Shown piece after piece: positions 34,449 through 45,349 of a stretch of DNA of 64,000 nt (position 1 is the first letter of the stretch; each line of letters opens with the position of its first letter). This stretch comes from Bacillus sp. N13C7 (GTDB lineage: Bacteria > Bacillota > Bacilli > Bacillales > Bacillaceae), in assembly GCF_026790065.1 (NCBI RefSeq), contig NZ_JALAMO010000002.1, positions 1 through 64,000 on the forward strand. Reading direction: 5' to 3'. Made by a program: the position numbers and the translations under genes. The notes beneath the pieces were generated by a model. That model worked only from the letters and a program-made list of their open reading frames with translations, had not been told where the DNA came from and made no database searches.

Positions 34449-34591
34449 ATATGCTTTTCCTCTACGACCATTATGATGTCCAGAAACCTGTTTCTTTATG
34501 ACAGCAAATTCATCATTTGTTAAAAGGGAATTGTTTCAAATCGGGCCTTGTTTTTGGTACTATGAAGAAAAACAATATAAGGGGAGAAACT

Positions 34592-35335
34592 ATGTCTCTG
34601 CTATCGGTAAAAGACTTAACCGGCGGATATACAAGAAATCCGGTGTTGAAAAACGTATCATTCACCCTTGAACCGAATCAAATTGTAGGTCTAATCGGGC
34701 TGAACGGTGCAGGTAAAAGTACAACCATCAGACATGTCATCGGGCTGATGGACCCGCATAAAGGATCAATCGAATTAAACGGAAAAACCTTTGCTGAGGA
34801 CCCGGAAGGCTACCGCTCTCAATTCACCTATATCCCTGAAACACCTGTTTTATATGAAGAGCTGACGCTGATGGAGCATCTTGAATTAACAGCCATGGCT
34901 TACGGCCTCTCAAAAGAAACGATGGAGAAAAGGCTGCCGCCGCTTTTAAAGGAATTCCGAATGGAGAAGAGGCTGAAGTGGTTCCCGGCTCATTTTTCCA
35001 AAGGAATGAAGCAGAAGGTTATGATCATGTGCGCATTTTTGGCTGAACCCGCGCTCTATATTATCGATGAGCCTTTCCTGGGGCTTGACCCGCTTGCGAT
35101 TAACGCGCTGCTTGAGCGGATGAATGAAGCGAAAAAAGCCGGGGCGAGCGTGCTGATGTCAACGCACATTTTGGCAACGGCAGAACGCTATTGTGATTCG
35201 TTCATTATTTTACATAACGGCGAGGTGCGGGCGCGAGGCACGCTGTCCGAGCTCAGAGAGCAGTTTGGAATGAAGGACGCGGCGCTGGATGATCTGTATC
35301 TTGAGCTTACAAAGGAAGACGCTGGCCATGAATAA
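34592..35335 (+). CDS. ecsA: ABC transporter ATP-binding protein EcsA
   Basis: ATPase of 247 residues: Walker A GLNGAGKST (~39), signature FSKGMKQK (~137), Walker B LYIIDEPFLGLDP (~156). With EcsB it forms the Ecs exporter needed for exoprotease secretion, competence and proper SigW/RasP output. Start at 34592 after GGGGAGA; an earlier frame start at 34517 is upstream of the likely ribosome site. Confidence 0.95.
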   Translation: MSLLSVKDLTGGYTRNPVLKNVSFTLEPNQIVGLIGLNGAGKSTTIRHVIGLMDPHKGSIELNGKTFAEDPEGYRSQFTYIPETPVLYEELTLMEHLELTAMAYGLSKETMEKRLPPLLKEFRMEKRLKWFPAHFSKGMKQKVMIMCAFLAEPALYIIDEPFLGLDPLAINALLERMNEAKKAGASVLMSTHILATAERYCDSFIILHNGEVRARGTLSELREQFGMKDAALDDLYLELTKEDAGHE

Positions 35336-36554
35336 TATGCTTGATATTTGGCAGTCGCGGCTGCAGGAGCATATCAAAGAAACAAGAACGTACATGAAAT
35401 ATATGCTCAACGATCACCTCGTCATTGTTTTGATCTTTTTTCTCGCGGGCGCTGCAAGCTGGTACAGCAAATGGATCCGGGACATTCCCGCTCACTTTCC
35501 GTCCTTCTGGGTGATGGCCGTGCTGTTTTCGCTCGTGTTGACAAGCTCTTACGTGCGGACGCTTTTGAAGGAGGCTGACCTTGTCTTCTTATTGCCGCTA
35601 GAAGCGAAAATGGCGCCTTACTTGAAGCAGGCGTTTGTCTACAGCTATGTGTCTCAGCTGTTTCCGCTGATTGCGCTGAGTCTTGTTGCGATGCCGCTTT
35701 ATTTCGCCGTCGCACCTGGGGCTTCGCTTGCATCATATGCGGCAGTCTTTGTCCAGCTTTTACTGCTGAAAGTGTGGAATCAGGTAATGGAATGGCGTAC
35801 AACCTTCCAGAATGACCGCAGCTTGAAACGGATGGATCTTATCATTCGCTTTGCGGCGAATACGCTCGTTCTCTATTTTGTATTCCAATCTGTTTATATG
35901 TATGCGCTTGTGGTCTATGTCATTATGGCTGCTCTGTATCTGTATATGTCTTCGGCAGCGAAACGGAAAACGTTTAAATGGGAAAGCCATATCGAGTCCG
36001 AATTAAGACGGAAGCAGCGTTTCTATCGGATTGCCAACCTGTTCACTGATGTGCCGCATTTACGAAAGCAAGCGAAACGCAGGGCCTATCTTGACTTTTT
36101 GCTGCGGCTCGTGCCATTTGAGCAGCGCAAAACGTTTACGTACATGTTTGCCCGCGCCTTCTTGCGTTCTAGTGATTATTTGGGCCTTCTCGTCAGATTA
36201 ACGGTTATTTTCGCGCTGATTATTATGTATGTATCGGCAAGCCCGCTGATTGCAGGGGTTTTGACTGTGTTTACCATTTTCATTACGGGTGTTCAGCTTC
36301 TGCCGCTGTTCGGCCACTTTGACCATCTGGCGCTTCAGGAGCTTTACCCTGTGAAAAAAGAAACGAAGCTGAAAAGCTATTTCTCCCTATTAAAAACTGC
36401 GCTTAGCACTCAAGCGTTGCTGATGTCGGCTGCATCTGCGTACGCTGCCGGCTTGACAGGTTTTCTGTACGCGCTGATCGGTTCTGCCGTTCTGATTCTT
36501 GTTGTTCTGCCGTCTTATATAACAACAAGACTGAAAAAACATGGAAAGCTGTGA
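35328..36554 (+). CDS. ecsB: ABC transporter permease EcsB
   Basis: Protein of 408 residues, six or more membrane helices. The ATG at 35328 overlaps the ecsA stop by eight bases (translational coupling). Membrane partner of EcsA. Confidence 0.93.
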   Translation: MNNMLDIWQSRLQEHIKETRTYMKYMLNDHLVIVLIFFLAGAASWYSKWIRDIPAHFPSFWVMAVLFSLVLTSSYVRTLLKEADLVFLLPLEAKMAPYLKQAFVYSYVSQLFPLIALSLVAMPLYFAVAPGASLASYAAVFVQLLLLKVWNQVMEWRTTFQNDRSLKRMDLIIRFAANTLVLYFVFQSVYMYALVVYVIMAALYLYMSSAAKRKTFKWESHIESELRRKQRFYRIANLFTDVPHLRKQAKRRAYLDFLLRLVPFEQRKTFTYMFARAFLRSSDYLGLLVRLTVIFALIIMYVSASPLIAGVLTVFTIFITGVQLLPLFGHFDHLALQELYPVKKETKLKSYFSLLKTALSTQALLMSAASAYAAGLTGFLYALIGSAVLILVVLPSYITTRLKKHGKL

Positions 36555-36573
36555 ACTGAAAAGGGGTAGTCAA

Positions 36574-37284
36574 ATGACAGACAACCAGATGCTGATGCAG
36601 GAAGCCCTTCAATGGAAAATGCATTTTTTGCGAAAGGATTCCATGTTTGAACGCTTTTCGAAGCGTGTGCAAACGAAGGTGAATGAGCGGATTCCTGAAA
36701 AAATCCATACAGTCGTCACTGAGAGCGTGAAAAAAATGGTGGAAGCGACAATGGCAGGCTCCAATATCATCACCTATAACAAGGATACAAGTGCACTGTC
36801 GCTTAGTGAAAAAAACGAATTGGCGAAAAAAACAATTGCTTCTTATCAGAAAGTGGCAGCTGCTGAGGGAGTCGGCACCGGAGCGGGCGGCATTTTTTTA
36901 GGCATTGCCGATTTTCCGCTGCTGCTTTCTATTAAGATGAAGTGTTTATTTACTTTATCTTCAATATATGGCTTTGATGTGAAGGATAAACAAGAGAGAA
37001 TGTTCTTGCTGCTTATGTTTCAGCTTGCGTTTTCGAGTGATGACTGCCGCAAATCGCTTTTTTCTGTCATTGAAAATTGGGAGACGGAGAAAAAGAGCAT
37101 CGACTGGAGAGTGTTCCAGCAGGAATATCGCGATTATATCGACGTCGTGAAGCTTTTTCAGCTTTTGCCGGGCATAGGAGCGGCAGTCGGAGGAATTGCC
37201 AATTATAAGCTGCTAGCTCAGCTTGGAGAGACGGCCAGACACGTTTTTCATCTGAGGATAGTAAAGGAAACAGCCGGAGAATAA
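36574..37284 (+). CDS. ecsC: EcsC family protein
   Basis: Protein of 236 residues with a Gly/Ala-rich core AAAEGVGTGAGGIFLGIADFPLLL (~100-123), the EcsC family hallmark. Third gene of ecsABC; the transporter functions without it in B. subtilis and its role is unclear. ATG at 36574 after AAGGGG. A strong terminator follows. Confidence 0.88.
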   Translation: MTDNQMLMQEALQWKMHFLRKDSMFERFSKRVQTKVNERIPEKIHTVVTESVKKMVEATMAGSNIITYNKDTSALSLSEKNELAKKTIASYQKVAAAEGVGTGAGGIFLGIADFPLLLSIKMKCLFTLSSIYGFDVKDKQERMFLLLMFQLAFSSDDCRKSLFSVIENWETEKKSIDWRVFQQEYRDYIDVVKLFQLLPGIGAAVGGIANYKLLAQLGETARHVFHLRIVKETAGE

Positions 37285-37303
37285 ACACTCCGGCTGTTTT
37301 TTT
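37268..37303. terminator. terminator between ecsC and yhaA
   Basis: Perfect 12-base stem AAACAGCCGGAG/CTCCGGCTGTTT, then T-run on the plus strand. Confidence 0.88.
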
Positions 37304-38492
37304 ATAGTAAATGATAGGTGATCGCAGCGCCCGCAAGAACCTTGGCCGCTGTCAGCATTGCTTTTTCATTGATATCGAATTTCGGATGGTGGTGGGAATA
37401 GACCCGCTCTGGCTGTTCAGGAGCAGCACCTGTAAAGAAAAAAGTGCCTTTTACGTTTTGTAAGTAGTAAGCAAAATCCTCGCCGCCCATTTGCGATTCA
37501 CCGTCAATAACCTGCTGAACACCCTCAGTGTTTTTAGCGATGCTGACCAAGTGGCTCGTTTCTGCAGGATGGTTCACAACCGCTGGATAACCCCGTTCAT
37601 AGTTGTACTCATAGGAGGCGCCGTGCATGCTGCATACTCCTTTTACAACTGCTTCAATTTCTTTCTCCAGAATGTCCCGGACATTTTCATCAAAAGAACG
37701 CGCTGTGCCGATGAGTGCCGCTTGGTCTGCGATGACATTAAACGGGTTGTCGGCGATGAAGGAGCCTGTTGAAATGACGGCGGATTGAATCGGATTGACT
37801 TTGCGGCTGACAATGTGCTGCAAAGAGGAAACGATTTGCGAGCCGATCAGGACGGCGTCTTTTGTATCATGCGGGTGAGCGCCGTGGCCGCCCTTTCCGT
37901 GGACTTTAATCGTAAATCGGTCCGCCGCCGCCATTACGGCGCCTGGGCGGCATAAAATGGTTCCGAGCGGCTCAGTTGCCCAAAGATGGGTTCCGAATAT
38001 CACATCCGCGTTTTCGAGGCACCCGTCATCAATCATCGGCTTTGCGCCTCCTGGATAATATTCTTCTGCATGCTGGTGGATCATTACAAACGTTCCCTTC
38101 AGCTCATGTCTGTTTTGGTGGAGAACCTTTCCCACTGCAAGAAGAGCTGCTGTATGGCCGTCATGGCCGCATGCATGCATGACACCGGGCACTCTTGAGG
38201 CGTAAGGAACATCTTTTTCATCTTGAATGGGAAGGGCGTCAAAGTCTGCGCGCAAAGCGACGGTAGGACCGGGGTCGCTTCCTTCTATATAGGCTAAAAC
38301 CCCTTTGCCGCCGACATTCGTGCGGATCGGAACGCCTAATGATTCATAATAGGAAGCAATAAATGCGGCGGTTTTTTCTTCTTGAAACGAGAGCTCAGGA
38401 TACATATGAAAATGACGCCTGATCTCGACCATTTCTTCAAAACAGCTGTCGAGCTGTTTGTTTATCTCTTTCTGCAGTGTAGATATCGACAA
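37302..38492 (-). CDS. yhaA: M20-family amidohydrolase YhaA
   Basis: Protein of 396 residues, amidohydrolase/peptidase M20D. Metal ligands are visible: MHACGHDGHTA (~100), HQHAEEYYPGG (~138), and GGEDFAYY near 345. Probably deacylates N-acyl amino acids such as aminoacylase or N-acetyl-diaminopimelate-type substrates; the true substrate is unproven. Starts with TTG after GGGGGAAG. Confidence 0.9.
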   Translation of the reverse strand: MSISTLQKEINKQLDSCFEEMVEIRRHFHMYPELSFQEEKTAAFIASYYESLGVPIRTNVGGKGVLAYIEGSDPGPTVALRADFDALPIQDEKDVPYASRVPGVMHACGHDGHTAALLAVGKVLHQNRHELKGTFVMIHQHAEEYYPGGAKPMIDDGCLENADVIFGTHLWATEPLGTILCRPGAVMAAADRFTIKVHGKGGHGAHPHDTKDAVLIGSQIVSSLQHIVSRKVNPIQSAVISTGSFIADNPFNVIADQAALIGTARSFDENVRDILEKEIEAVVKGVCSMHGASYEYNYERGYPAVVNHPAETSHLVSIAKNTEGVQQVIDGESQMGGEDFAYYLQNVKGTFFFTGAAPEQPERVYSHHHPKFDINEKAMLTAAKVLAGAAITYHLL

Positions 38493-38560
38493 AGCCGCTT
38501 CCCCCTTTTCTATGCTTTTCCATGATTGTATAGAAAAAGTCTGAATATTTCAACTCGTTT

Positions 38561-39952
38561 TCAAAGCAGAACCATGGCTGCGACGGTTGTTACTGAAAGG
38601 CCAATCACGACAGGGATAAAGTTTTTTCTGGCAAGCTCAAAAGGATCAACCTTGCAAATGGCCGCAGCGGGAATCAGCGCCCATGGGACCAGTGTTCCTC
38701 CGCCCACCCAAATGGCAGCTATTTGTCCGAGTGCAGTTAGAACAGCGGGATCTGCATGAAGAGCGGACGAAAAGAGCTTGGCGATAGAGCCGGCGAGAGA
38801 AATGCCTGAAAACCCCGAGCCATCGAGGCCCGTGATGGCGCCAGCGGCAGTTAAAGCAACGGCGGCAAGCTCCTTTGACATGGGCAGCGTATGGGATAAG
38901 GCAATGCCAAGATCATTGACAATGCCGTGGGAACCTTTAGGGAGTGAAGTGCCCAGTATGCTCTCAAAGCCTGAGTCGCCAAGGTAGAAGAAAGCGGCAA
39001 TTGGGATGACGGGGCCGAAAACCTTAAAGCCGAACTGGAATCCATCAATAAAATAGCCAGTGATTTTTTCGAGTCCCTTTTGCTTATGCGCGAGAAAATG
39101 AACGATCAGGAGGATGCAGATTGCAGACCCGCCGATTAACGCGGTCGCATCATTTCCCTGAAGGTTAAACAAGATCATGCAGGCGATATCAGCAAGAAAG
39201 ACAAGCGGAATTAAAAGAGCCATTGTGAACCGCAGCCGTTTTGGCAGGTACAGCGAGGTGTCTTGCTCACCTGAAAGTAAAGGGGAAAAAGAATCTGGAG
39301 TCAGCTGTTTTTTGCGTTCGCGCTGAATCATGATAAATGCTGCGGCTGTTGTGGTCACGCCCATAATCAGGACAAGGGGAATGCTCGCTGAGACGACATC
39401 ACCAACTGGAATGCCTGCTGCATCTGCTGTCAGCTTTGGCGCCGCCTGAATGACAAAGTCTCCTGACAGCGCAAAACCGTGACCAAATAAGTTCATGGCC
39501 ATGGCGGCGGCAATGGGCGGCAAACCGGCGCGGGCGGCTGCCGGAAGCAGGACGGCGCCGATCAACGCGACACCCGGAGAAGGCCAGAAGAAGAGAGAAA
39601 TGGCGAACATCAGGCCGCCAATCAGCCAGTAGGCGATTATAGGGCCTTTTACAAGGCGTATAAAGGGAGAAATCATGGCCTCATTTATCCCTGTTTTTGT
39701 TAACAGATCACTCATCGAAACGATAAAACAAATGATGAAAATCGTGGGCAGCAGTTCGCCAGCCGCGTAGATAAAGCTGTGGAATAAACTGCTGACAGAA
39801 GCTGAAAATGAATGGCTGGCCCACAATGATATGATAAAAATGCCGAATAAGGAAATAAAGGTCGTATCTTTCCGCAGCAGCATAAATAGGATAATCGCCC
39901 CGATAAAAAAGACATAAAGAACATGGACAGGCAAGATCCCGATTTCCATCAT
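38561..39952 (-). CDS. yhfA: ion/organic-acid permease YhfA
   Basis: Protein of about 463 residues with 11-12 hydrophobic helices and loop motif FWPSPGVALIGAVLLPAA (~120-140). The overall look is that of the CitMHS/GntP ion-transporter superfamily, so a carboxylate/H+ symporter is likely; substrate unknown. One of two ATGs at 39952 or 39949 after GGAGTGATA. Alone, downstream of the yhgB remnant on the same strand. Confidence 0.75.
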   Translation of the reverse strand: MMEIGILPVHVLYVFFIGAIILFMLLRKDTTFISLFGIFIISLWASHSFSASVSSLFHSFIYAAGELLPTIFIICFIVSMSDLLTKTGINEAMISPFIRLVKGPIIAYWLIGGLMFAISLFFWPSPGVALIGAVLLPAAARAGLPPIAAAMAMNLFGHGFALSGDFVIQAAPKLTADAAGIPVGDVVSASIPLVLIMGVTTTAAAFIMIQRERKKQLTPDSFSPLLSGEQDTSLYLPKRLRFTMALLIPLVFLADIACMILFNLQGNDATALIGGSAICILLIVHFLAHKQKGLEKITGYFIDGFQFGFKVFGPVIPIAAFFYLGDSGFESILGTSLPKGSHGIVNDLGIALSHTLPMSKELAAVALTAAGAITGLDGSGFSGISLAGSIAKLFSSALHADPAVLTALGQIAAIWVGGGTLVPWALIPAAAICKVDPFELARKNFIPVVIGLSVTTVAAMVLL

Positions 39953-40019
39953 TATCACTCCTTCCGCTTCCTACAGATTATTCATAGGCGGGCGGAAGGT
40001 GCCGGGACAGAAGGCAGGG

Positions 40020-40338
40020 TTATGATGGAAGATGAACATTGATCTGTTTTAGCTGTTCAATCAAACGATGCTGTAACACTCTGTTCGCTTTTTGCTGATG
40101 TTTCCGGGAAGCATTCAGGAGAAAAAATGACGCCCCCATCAGCAAGCCAGTTTTTTCTGTAGCCGGCAATGCTTTCCGATGGCTCGAAAAATGCACCATC
40201 CTCGCGCTACATCTCGTAATCGTCAAATCCGAACTGAAAACCGCAGCACGGGCAGATTTCATGAGAATGATCCCCTTGCTTATCATATGCCGGTTCAGTC
40301 AGTCCCTTAAACCCGCATACTGGACAAGTATATTTCAT
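40020..40338 (-). pseudogene. yhgB: decayed cysteine-rich protein gene yhgB
   Basis: Begins with ATG at 40338 after GGGAGGA and encodes a zinc-ribbon-like head: CPVCGFKG ... EICPCCGFQFGFDDYEM. Then comes an in-frame TAG at 40207-40209. The frame continues after the stop with family-like residues (SIAGYRKNWLADGG), ending at 40057. The expected C-terminal LIEQLKQINV is found in another frame (to 40020). A nonsense mutation and a frameshift therefore interrupt a ~100-residue protein, or a 43-residue zinc-ribbon fragment remains. Assignment to yhgB is by position. Confidence 0.6.
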
Positions 40339-40360
40339 TTTGTTTTCCTCCCAATAAAAT

Positions 40361-40382
40361 AAGCCGCCGGACATGCCGGCAG

Positions 40383-40384
<2 letters not shown>
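40361..40384 (-). terminator. terminator of hmoB
   Basis: AGC-c-GCCGG/CCGGC-a-GCT stem, then TTATTTTATT on the minus strand. Confidence 0.6.
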
Positions 40385-40910
<526 letters not shown>

Positions 40911-41004
40911 TCAAAACAATGGTATAAGTTTCTATTGGCGAGTGCTTCGAACATAATTCCAAACAATTTTTCCCATACTACCTTTAGAAAGGCGAGGTGA
41001 GTTC

Positions 41005-43149
41005 ATGTTTAAGGTAAAGAAAAACAAACTTTTTATACCCATCATTATTTTAGTGTTAACTGCTTTTCTCGCTTTACTAGGATATATTTCAATTATTTTT
41101 CTCGGACATTATGTTATAGATGAAAAGAAGCTGATTCTTCATGCCTCTTCAAAAATTGTAGATCAAAACGGGAATGAGGTTGCAAGCCTGTATACAGAAA
41201 ATCGCGAGCCGGTCTCGATCAATGAGATTCCGAAGCAGGTAAGAGAAGCGTTTATTGCAGTTGAGGATAAAAGATTCTACGAGCACCACGGCATTGATGC
41301 AAAATCTGTCGGAAGGGCAGTATACCGTGATATATTAGCAGGCGGAAAGGTGGAAGGCGGAAGCACGATCACCCAGCAGCTTGCCAAAAATATTTTTCTG
41401 ACGCATGACAAAACATTTTTACGAAAAACAAAAGAAGTGATCATTGCAATCAACCTTGAACGGGATTACAGCAAGGACAAGCTGCTGGAAATGTATTTGA
41501 ACCAGCTTTACTTCGGACATGGGGTATACGGCATCCAAGCGGCGTCTCACTATTATTTTAATAAAGAAGTAAAAGATTTAACTGTATCGGAAGGTGCGGT
41601 TCTGGCCGCTATACCGAAGGCGCCTTCTACGTATTCTCCTGTTTTGCATCCTGATAAAAATAAGGAGCGGCGCGATACGATTCTCGGGATGATGAATGAC
41701 CAAGGCTTTATCAGTGCGAAAGAGGCTGTCAGCGCGCAGGGCCGGACACTCGGGCTGCACGTGAAGAAACAGTCGGAAACACCTTGGTTTGACAGCTATA
41801 TTGATCTTGTGATTCAAGAGGCAGAAGACAAGTACTCGATTTCCGGAGAACAGCTTCTTCAAGGCGGATACACGATTAAGGTGCCGCTTGATTCGAAGCT
41901 GCAGAAGACAGCCTACCAGGTGATGAAAGAGGGAAGCTATTATCCCGGAACTGATCAGAATGCTGAAGGAAGCGCGGTTTTTATTAATAACAAGACAGGC
42001 GGTGTGGAAGCGGCGATCGGCGGAAGAGATTACACATCTAAAGGATATAACCGAGTGACAGCCCTCCGCCAGCCGGGTTCCACATTTAAGCCGCTTGCTG
42101 TATACGGACCGGCAATGCAGGAAAAGAAATTTAAGCCATATTCTCTATTGAAGGACGAGTTGCAATCCTACGGAGATTATACGCCCAAAAACTATGACAG
42201 CCAGTATGAAGGCGAAGTGACCATGTCTGACGCCATTACATACAGCAAAAACGCGCCGGCTGTCTGGACGCTGAATGAGATAGGTGTCGAAACAGGAAAA
42301 TCTTATCTGAAAGCAAACGGCATGGATATCCCTGATGAAGGCCTTGCTCTTGCTCTAGGCGGCTTGGAAAAAGGCGTTTCACCGCTCCAGCTTGCCGGCG
42401 CGTTTCATACGTTTGCCGCGAATGGAACGTATACTGAGCCGTATTTTATTTCCAGCATAATAGATGAAGACGGAGAGGCTATAGCCGATCATAAAGAAGA
42501 AGGAAAGCGGGTCTTCAGCAAGCAGACGTCCTGGAATATGACGAGAATGCTGCAGCAGGTGGTCAAAAGGGGAACCGCCACATCCGGCACCTATCACGGC
42601 GATCTGGCGGGAAAAACCGGTTCAACGTCTTATACAGGCGTCTCTGGCGCGACAAAGGACGCCTGGTTTGCAGGCTATACGCCGAAAATAACCGGGGCAG
42701 TCTGGATGGGCTATGACAAAACGGATCAAAACCATTATTTAAAAGGCGGCAGCGCGTATCCGACGCGGCTGTATAAGGATATTTTGACACAGGCAGGAGA
42801 AACCGGCTCTGTGTTTACGAAGCCTAAAAACGTCAAAGAACTGGAAAGCCCGATAGAGCTGGAGCCAGTTAAAACACTGAAAGCGGATTACACATTTAAA
42901 GCTGCCGGACTGTTTACCATTGAATTAAAATGGGATGCCCAAGAGGATGATCGGGCTGTATACAGAATTTATGTAAACAAGGACGGCAAGGAGACGCTTC
43001 TTGATTCGGTTGAAGGAAAGGGAAGCTATGAGATCCCTTATGCCAACTTGTTTTCAGGCGCTTCTTATAAAATTGTGCCTTATAATACGCAGACAAAAAG
43101 AGAAGGGGAAGGAACCGAATACGTTCAGCCGAAACTATTTTCCTCTTAA
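41005..43149 (+). CDS. pbpF: penicillin-binding protein 2C, PbpF (class A)
   Basis: Bifunctional peptidoglycan synthase of 714 residues. N-terminal membrane anchor (~10-32). Transglycosylase domain with EDKRFYEHHGID (~86), GGSTITQQLAKN (~116) and MYLNQLYFGHGVYGI (~163). Transpeptidase with STFK (~352), SKN (~413) and KTGST (~535). C-terminal fibronectin-like tail from ~625. Used in germ-cell wall synthesis with pbpG, under sigma-F/G as known from 168; a GTATA lies at 40922. Confidence 0.95.
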   Translation: MFKVKKNKLFIPIIILVLTAFLALLGYISIIFLGHYVIDEKKLILHASSKIVDQNGNEVASLYTENREPVSINEIPKQVREAFIAVEDKRFYEHHGIDAKSVGRAVYRDILAGGKVEGGSTITQQLAKNIFLTHDKTFLRKTKEVIIAINLERDYSKDKLLEMYLNQLYFGHGVYGIQAASHYYFNKEVKDLTVSEGAVLAAIPKAPSTYSPVLHPDKNKERRDTILGMMNDQGFISAKEAVSAQGRTLGLHVKKQSETPWFDSYIDLVIQEAEDKYSISGEQLLQGGYTIKVPLDSKLQKTAYQVMKEGSYYPGTDQNAEGSAVFINNKTGGVEAAIGGRDYTSKGYNRVTALRQPGSTFKPLAVYGPAMQEKKFKPYSLLKDELQSYGDYTPKNYDSQYEGEVTMSDAITYSKNAPAVWTLNEIGVETGKSYLKANGMDIPDEGLALALGGLEKGVSPLQLAGAFHTFAANGTYTEPYFISSIIDEDGEAIADHKEEGKRVFSKQTSWNMTRMLQQVVKRGTATSGTYHGDLAGKTGSTSYTGVSGATKDAWFAGYTPKITGAVWMGYDKTDQNHYLKGGSAYPTRLYKDILTQAGETGSVFTKPKNVKELESPIELEPVKTLKADYTFKAAGLFTIELKWDAQEDDRAVYRIYVNKDGKETLLDSVEGKGSYEIPYANLFSGASYKIVPYNTQTKREGEGTEYVQPKLFSS

Positions 43150-43269
43150 TGGAATTCGGCGATTTTTTGAACTTTAAGCTTCATTTCTATACCATTTGCC
43201 AAAAACGAGGTATAGTGTAATGGTCAAGAAATACGAACGTATGGTTGCAGTATGAAAGGTGGAAATCAG

Positions 43270-44331
43270 ATGAGTAAACGAGAAACGTTTAACGAGACGT
43301 TTTTAAAAGCTGCACGGGGAGAAAAAGCGGATCACACGCCTGTATGGTATATGAGACAAGCAGGGCGCTCACAGCCGGAATACCGTAAGCTGAAGGAAAA
43401 ATACGGATTGTTTGAGATCACACATCAGCCAGAACTTTGTGCGTATGTCACAAGGCTGCCGGTTGAGCAATACGGAGTCGATGCTGCAATCCTTTATAAA
43501 GATATTATGACTCCGCTGCCGTCAATCGGTGTGGATGTTGAAATCAAAAACGGGATCGGACCCGTGATTGATCAGCCGATCCGGTCTCTGGCGGACATTG
43601 AAAAACTCGGCCAAATTGATCCAGAACAGGACGTGCCGTACGTGCTTGAGACGATTAAACTGCTTGTCAACGAGCAGCTGAACGTCCCTCTCATCGGTTT
43701 CTCAGGTGCGCCTTTTACGCTGGCCAGCTATATGATTGAAGGCGGCCCGTCGAAAAACTACAATAAAACAAAAGCCTTCATGTACAGCATGCCGGATGCA
43801 TGGAGTCTGCTGATGTCCAAGCTAGCCGACATGATTATCGTGTACGTAAAAGCGCAGATTAAGGCTGGCGCAAAAGCGATTCAAATCTTTGATTCATGGG
43901 TCGGCGCGCTGAATCAGGCAGATTACAGAACATACATCAAACCGGTAATGAACCGGATTTTTTCAGAGCTTGCGGAGGAGAATGTGCCGCTGATCATGTT
44001 TGGCGTCGGTGCGAGCCATTTGGCAGCTGATTGGCATGACCTTCCACTTGATGTGGTCGGGCTCGATTGGAGACTCGGCATTGATGAAGCCAGATCAAAA
44101 GGCATCACCAAAACAGTGCAGGGCAACCTGGATCCGTCCATTTTGCTTGCGCCATGGGAAGTCATTGAGAAGAAAACGAAGGAAATACTCGATCAGGGTT
44201 TGAAATCGGACAGCTTCATTTTCAACCTTGGACACGGTGTATTTCCTGATGTCAGCCCTGATGTTTTGAAAAAGCTGACGGCGTTTGTCCATAAATATTC
44301 ACAAAACAAAAAAATGGGTCAATATTCCTAA
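43270..44331 (+). CDS. hemE: uroporphyrinogen decarboxylase HemE
   Basis: Protein of 353 residues. Signature [11 protein letters not shown] (~20-30) and [16 protein letters not shown] (~140) are present. Makes coproporphyrinogen III from uroporphyrinogen III. The ATG at 43270 follows AAAGGTGG. First gene of hemEHY (TATAGT at 43211 as possible -10). Confidence 0.96.
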   Translation: MSKRETFNETFLKAARGEKADHTPVWYMRQAGRSQPEYRKLKEKYGLFEITHQPELCAYVTRLPVEQYGVDAAILYKDIMTPLPSIGVDVEIKNGIGPVIDQPIRSLADIEKLGQIDPEQDVPYVLETIKLLVNEQLNVPLIGFSGAPFTLASYMIEGGPSKNYNKTKAFMYSMPDAWSLLMSKLADMIIVYVKAQIKAGAKAIQIFDSWVGALNQADYRTYIKPVMNRIFSELAEENVPLIMFGVGASHLAADWHDLPLDVVGLDWRLGIDEARSKGITKTVQGNLDPSILLAPWEVIEKKTKEILDQGLKSDSFIFNLGHGVFPDVSPDVLKKLTAFVHKYSQNKKMGQYS

Positions 44332-44402
44332 GCATATCTTTTGGTATCTTGAAGATATCCTGTCAAAATGTTTGTATCAGATCATTAAAGAGGGTGTAAA
44401 CA

Positions 44403-45335
44403 GTGAGTAGAAAGAAAATGGGGCTTCTCGTTATGGCGTACGGCACGCCTTATAAAGAAGAAGATATCGAGCGTTATTATACACATATCAGAAGAGGCAG
44501 AAAGCCTGAGCCTGAAATGCTTCAAGATTTGAAAGACAGATACGAAGCAATCGGCGGCATTTCACCGCTTGCCAAAATCACAGAGGAGCAAGCGCACAAG
44601 CTTGAACAGCACTTAAATGAGATTCAGGACGAGATAACATTTAAAGCGTATATTGGACTGAAGCATATCGAGCCATTTATTGAAGATGCTGTGGCAGAGA
44701 TGCATAAGGATGGCATTACAGAAGCGGTCAGCATCGTGCTGGCACCGCATTTCTCCACGTTCAGCGTGCAGTCCTACAACAAACGTGCCAAAGAAGAGGC
44801 AGAAAAAATTGGCGGCTTAACGATTACGTCAGTTGAAAGCTGGTACGATGAACCGAAGTTCGTGAAATATTGGGTTGACCGAGTGAAGGAAACATATGCG
44901 TCAATGCCTGAGGATGAAAGAGAAAACGCAATGCTCATCGTATCCGCACACAGCCTGCCGGAAAAAATTAAAGAATTGGGAGACCCGTACCCGGACCAGC
45001 TTCATGAATCTGCGAAAATGATTGCTGAAGGTGCAGGCGTCTCCGAATATGCGGTCGGCTGGCAAAGTGAGGGGAACACGCCTGATCCTTGGCTCGGACC
45101 TGATGTGCAGGATTTAACACGTGATCTATTCGAACAAAAAGGCTATCGGGCATTTGTATATGTTCCTGTCGGATTTGTCGCGGACCACTTAGAAGTGCTT
45201 TATGATAATGATTATGAATGCAAAGTGGTAACTGACGATATCGGCGCAAGCTATTACCGGCCGGAAATGCCGAATGCTAAGCCTGAGTTTATTGATGCGT
45301 TGGCAACAGTTGTATTAAAAAAATTAGGACGTTAA
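44403..45335 (+). CDS. hemH: coproporphyrin ferrochelatase HemH (CpfC)
   Basis: Protein of 310 residues, GTG start. Metal-site His in [13 protein letters not shown] (~115-127), SAHSLP (~182-187) and the catalytic Glu region [13 protein letters not shown] (~260). Inserts Fe2+ into coproporphyrin III in the Gram-positive pathway. Followed by hemY eight bases later. Confidence 0.96.
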   Translation: MSRKKMGLLVMAYGTPYKEEDIERYYTHIRRGRKPEPEMLQDLKDRYEAIGGISPLAKITEEQAHKLEQHLNEIQDEITFKAYIGLKHIEPFIEDAVAEMHKDGITEAVSIVLAPHFSTFSVQSYNKRAKEEAEKIGGLTITSVESWYDEPKFVKYWVDRVKETYASMPEDERENAMLIVSAHSLPEKIKELGDPYPDQLHESAKMIAEGAGVSEYAVGWQSEGNTPDPWLGPDVQDLTRDLFEQKGYRAFVYVPVGFVADHLEVLYDNDYECKVVTDDIGASYYRPEMPNAKPEFIDALATVVLKKLGR

Positions 45336-45349
45336 AGAAGGCGATGAAC

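Noticed and set aside
34255-34530. CRISPR array upstream of ecsA
   Set aside because: Only three short units with unequal spacing and no cas genes nearby.
40020-40286. 88-codon ORF treated as an independent gene
   Set aside because: It is mainly an out-of-frame portion of the yhgB remnant; only its C-terminal part resembles the expected protein, so I report the pseudogene.
43188-43216. Full sigma-A promoter for hemEHY
   Set aside because: TATAGT is present at 43211 but no -35 lies at 16-18 bases, so it is mentioned only as a possible -10.
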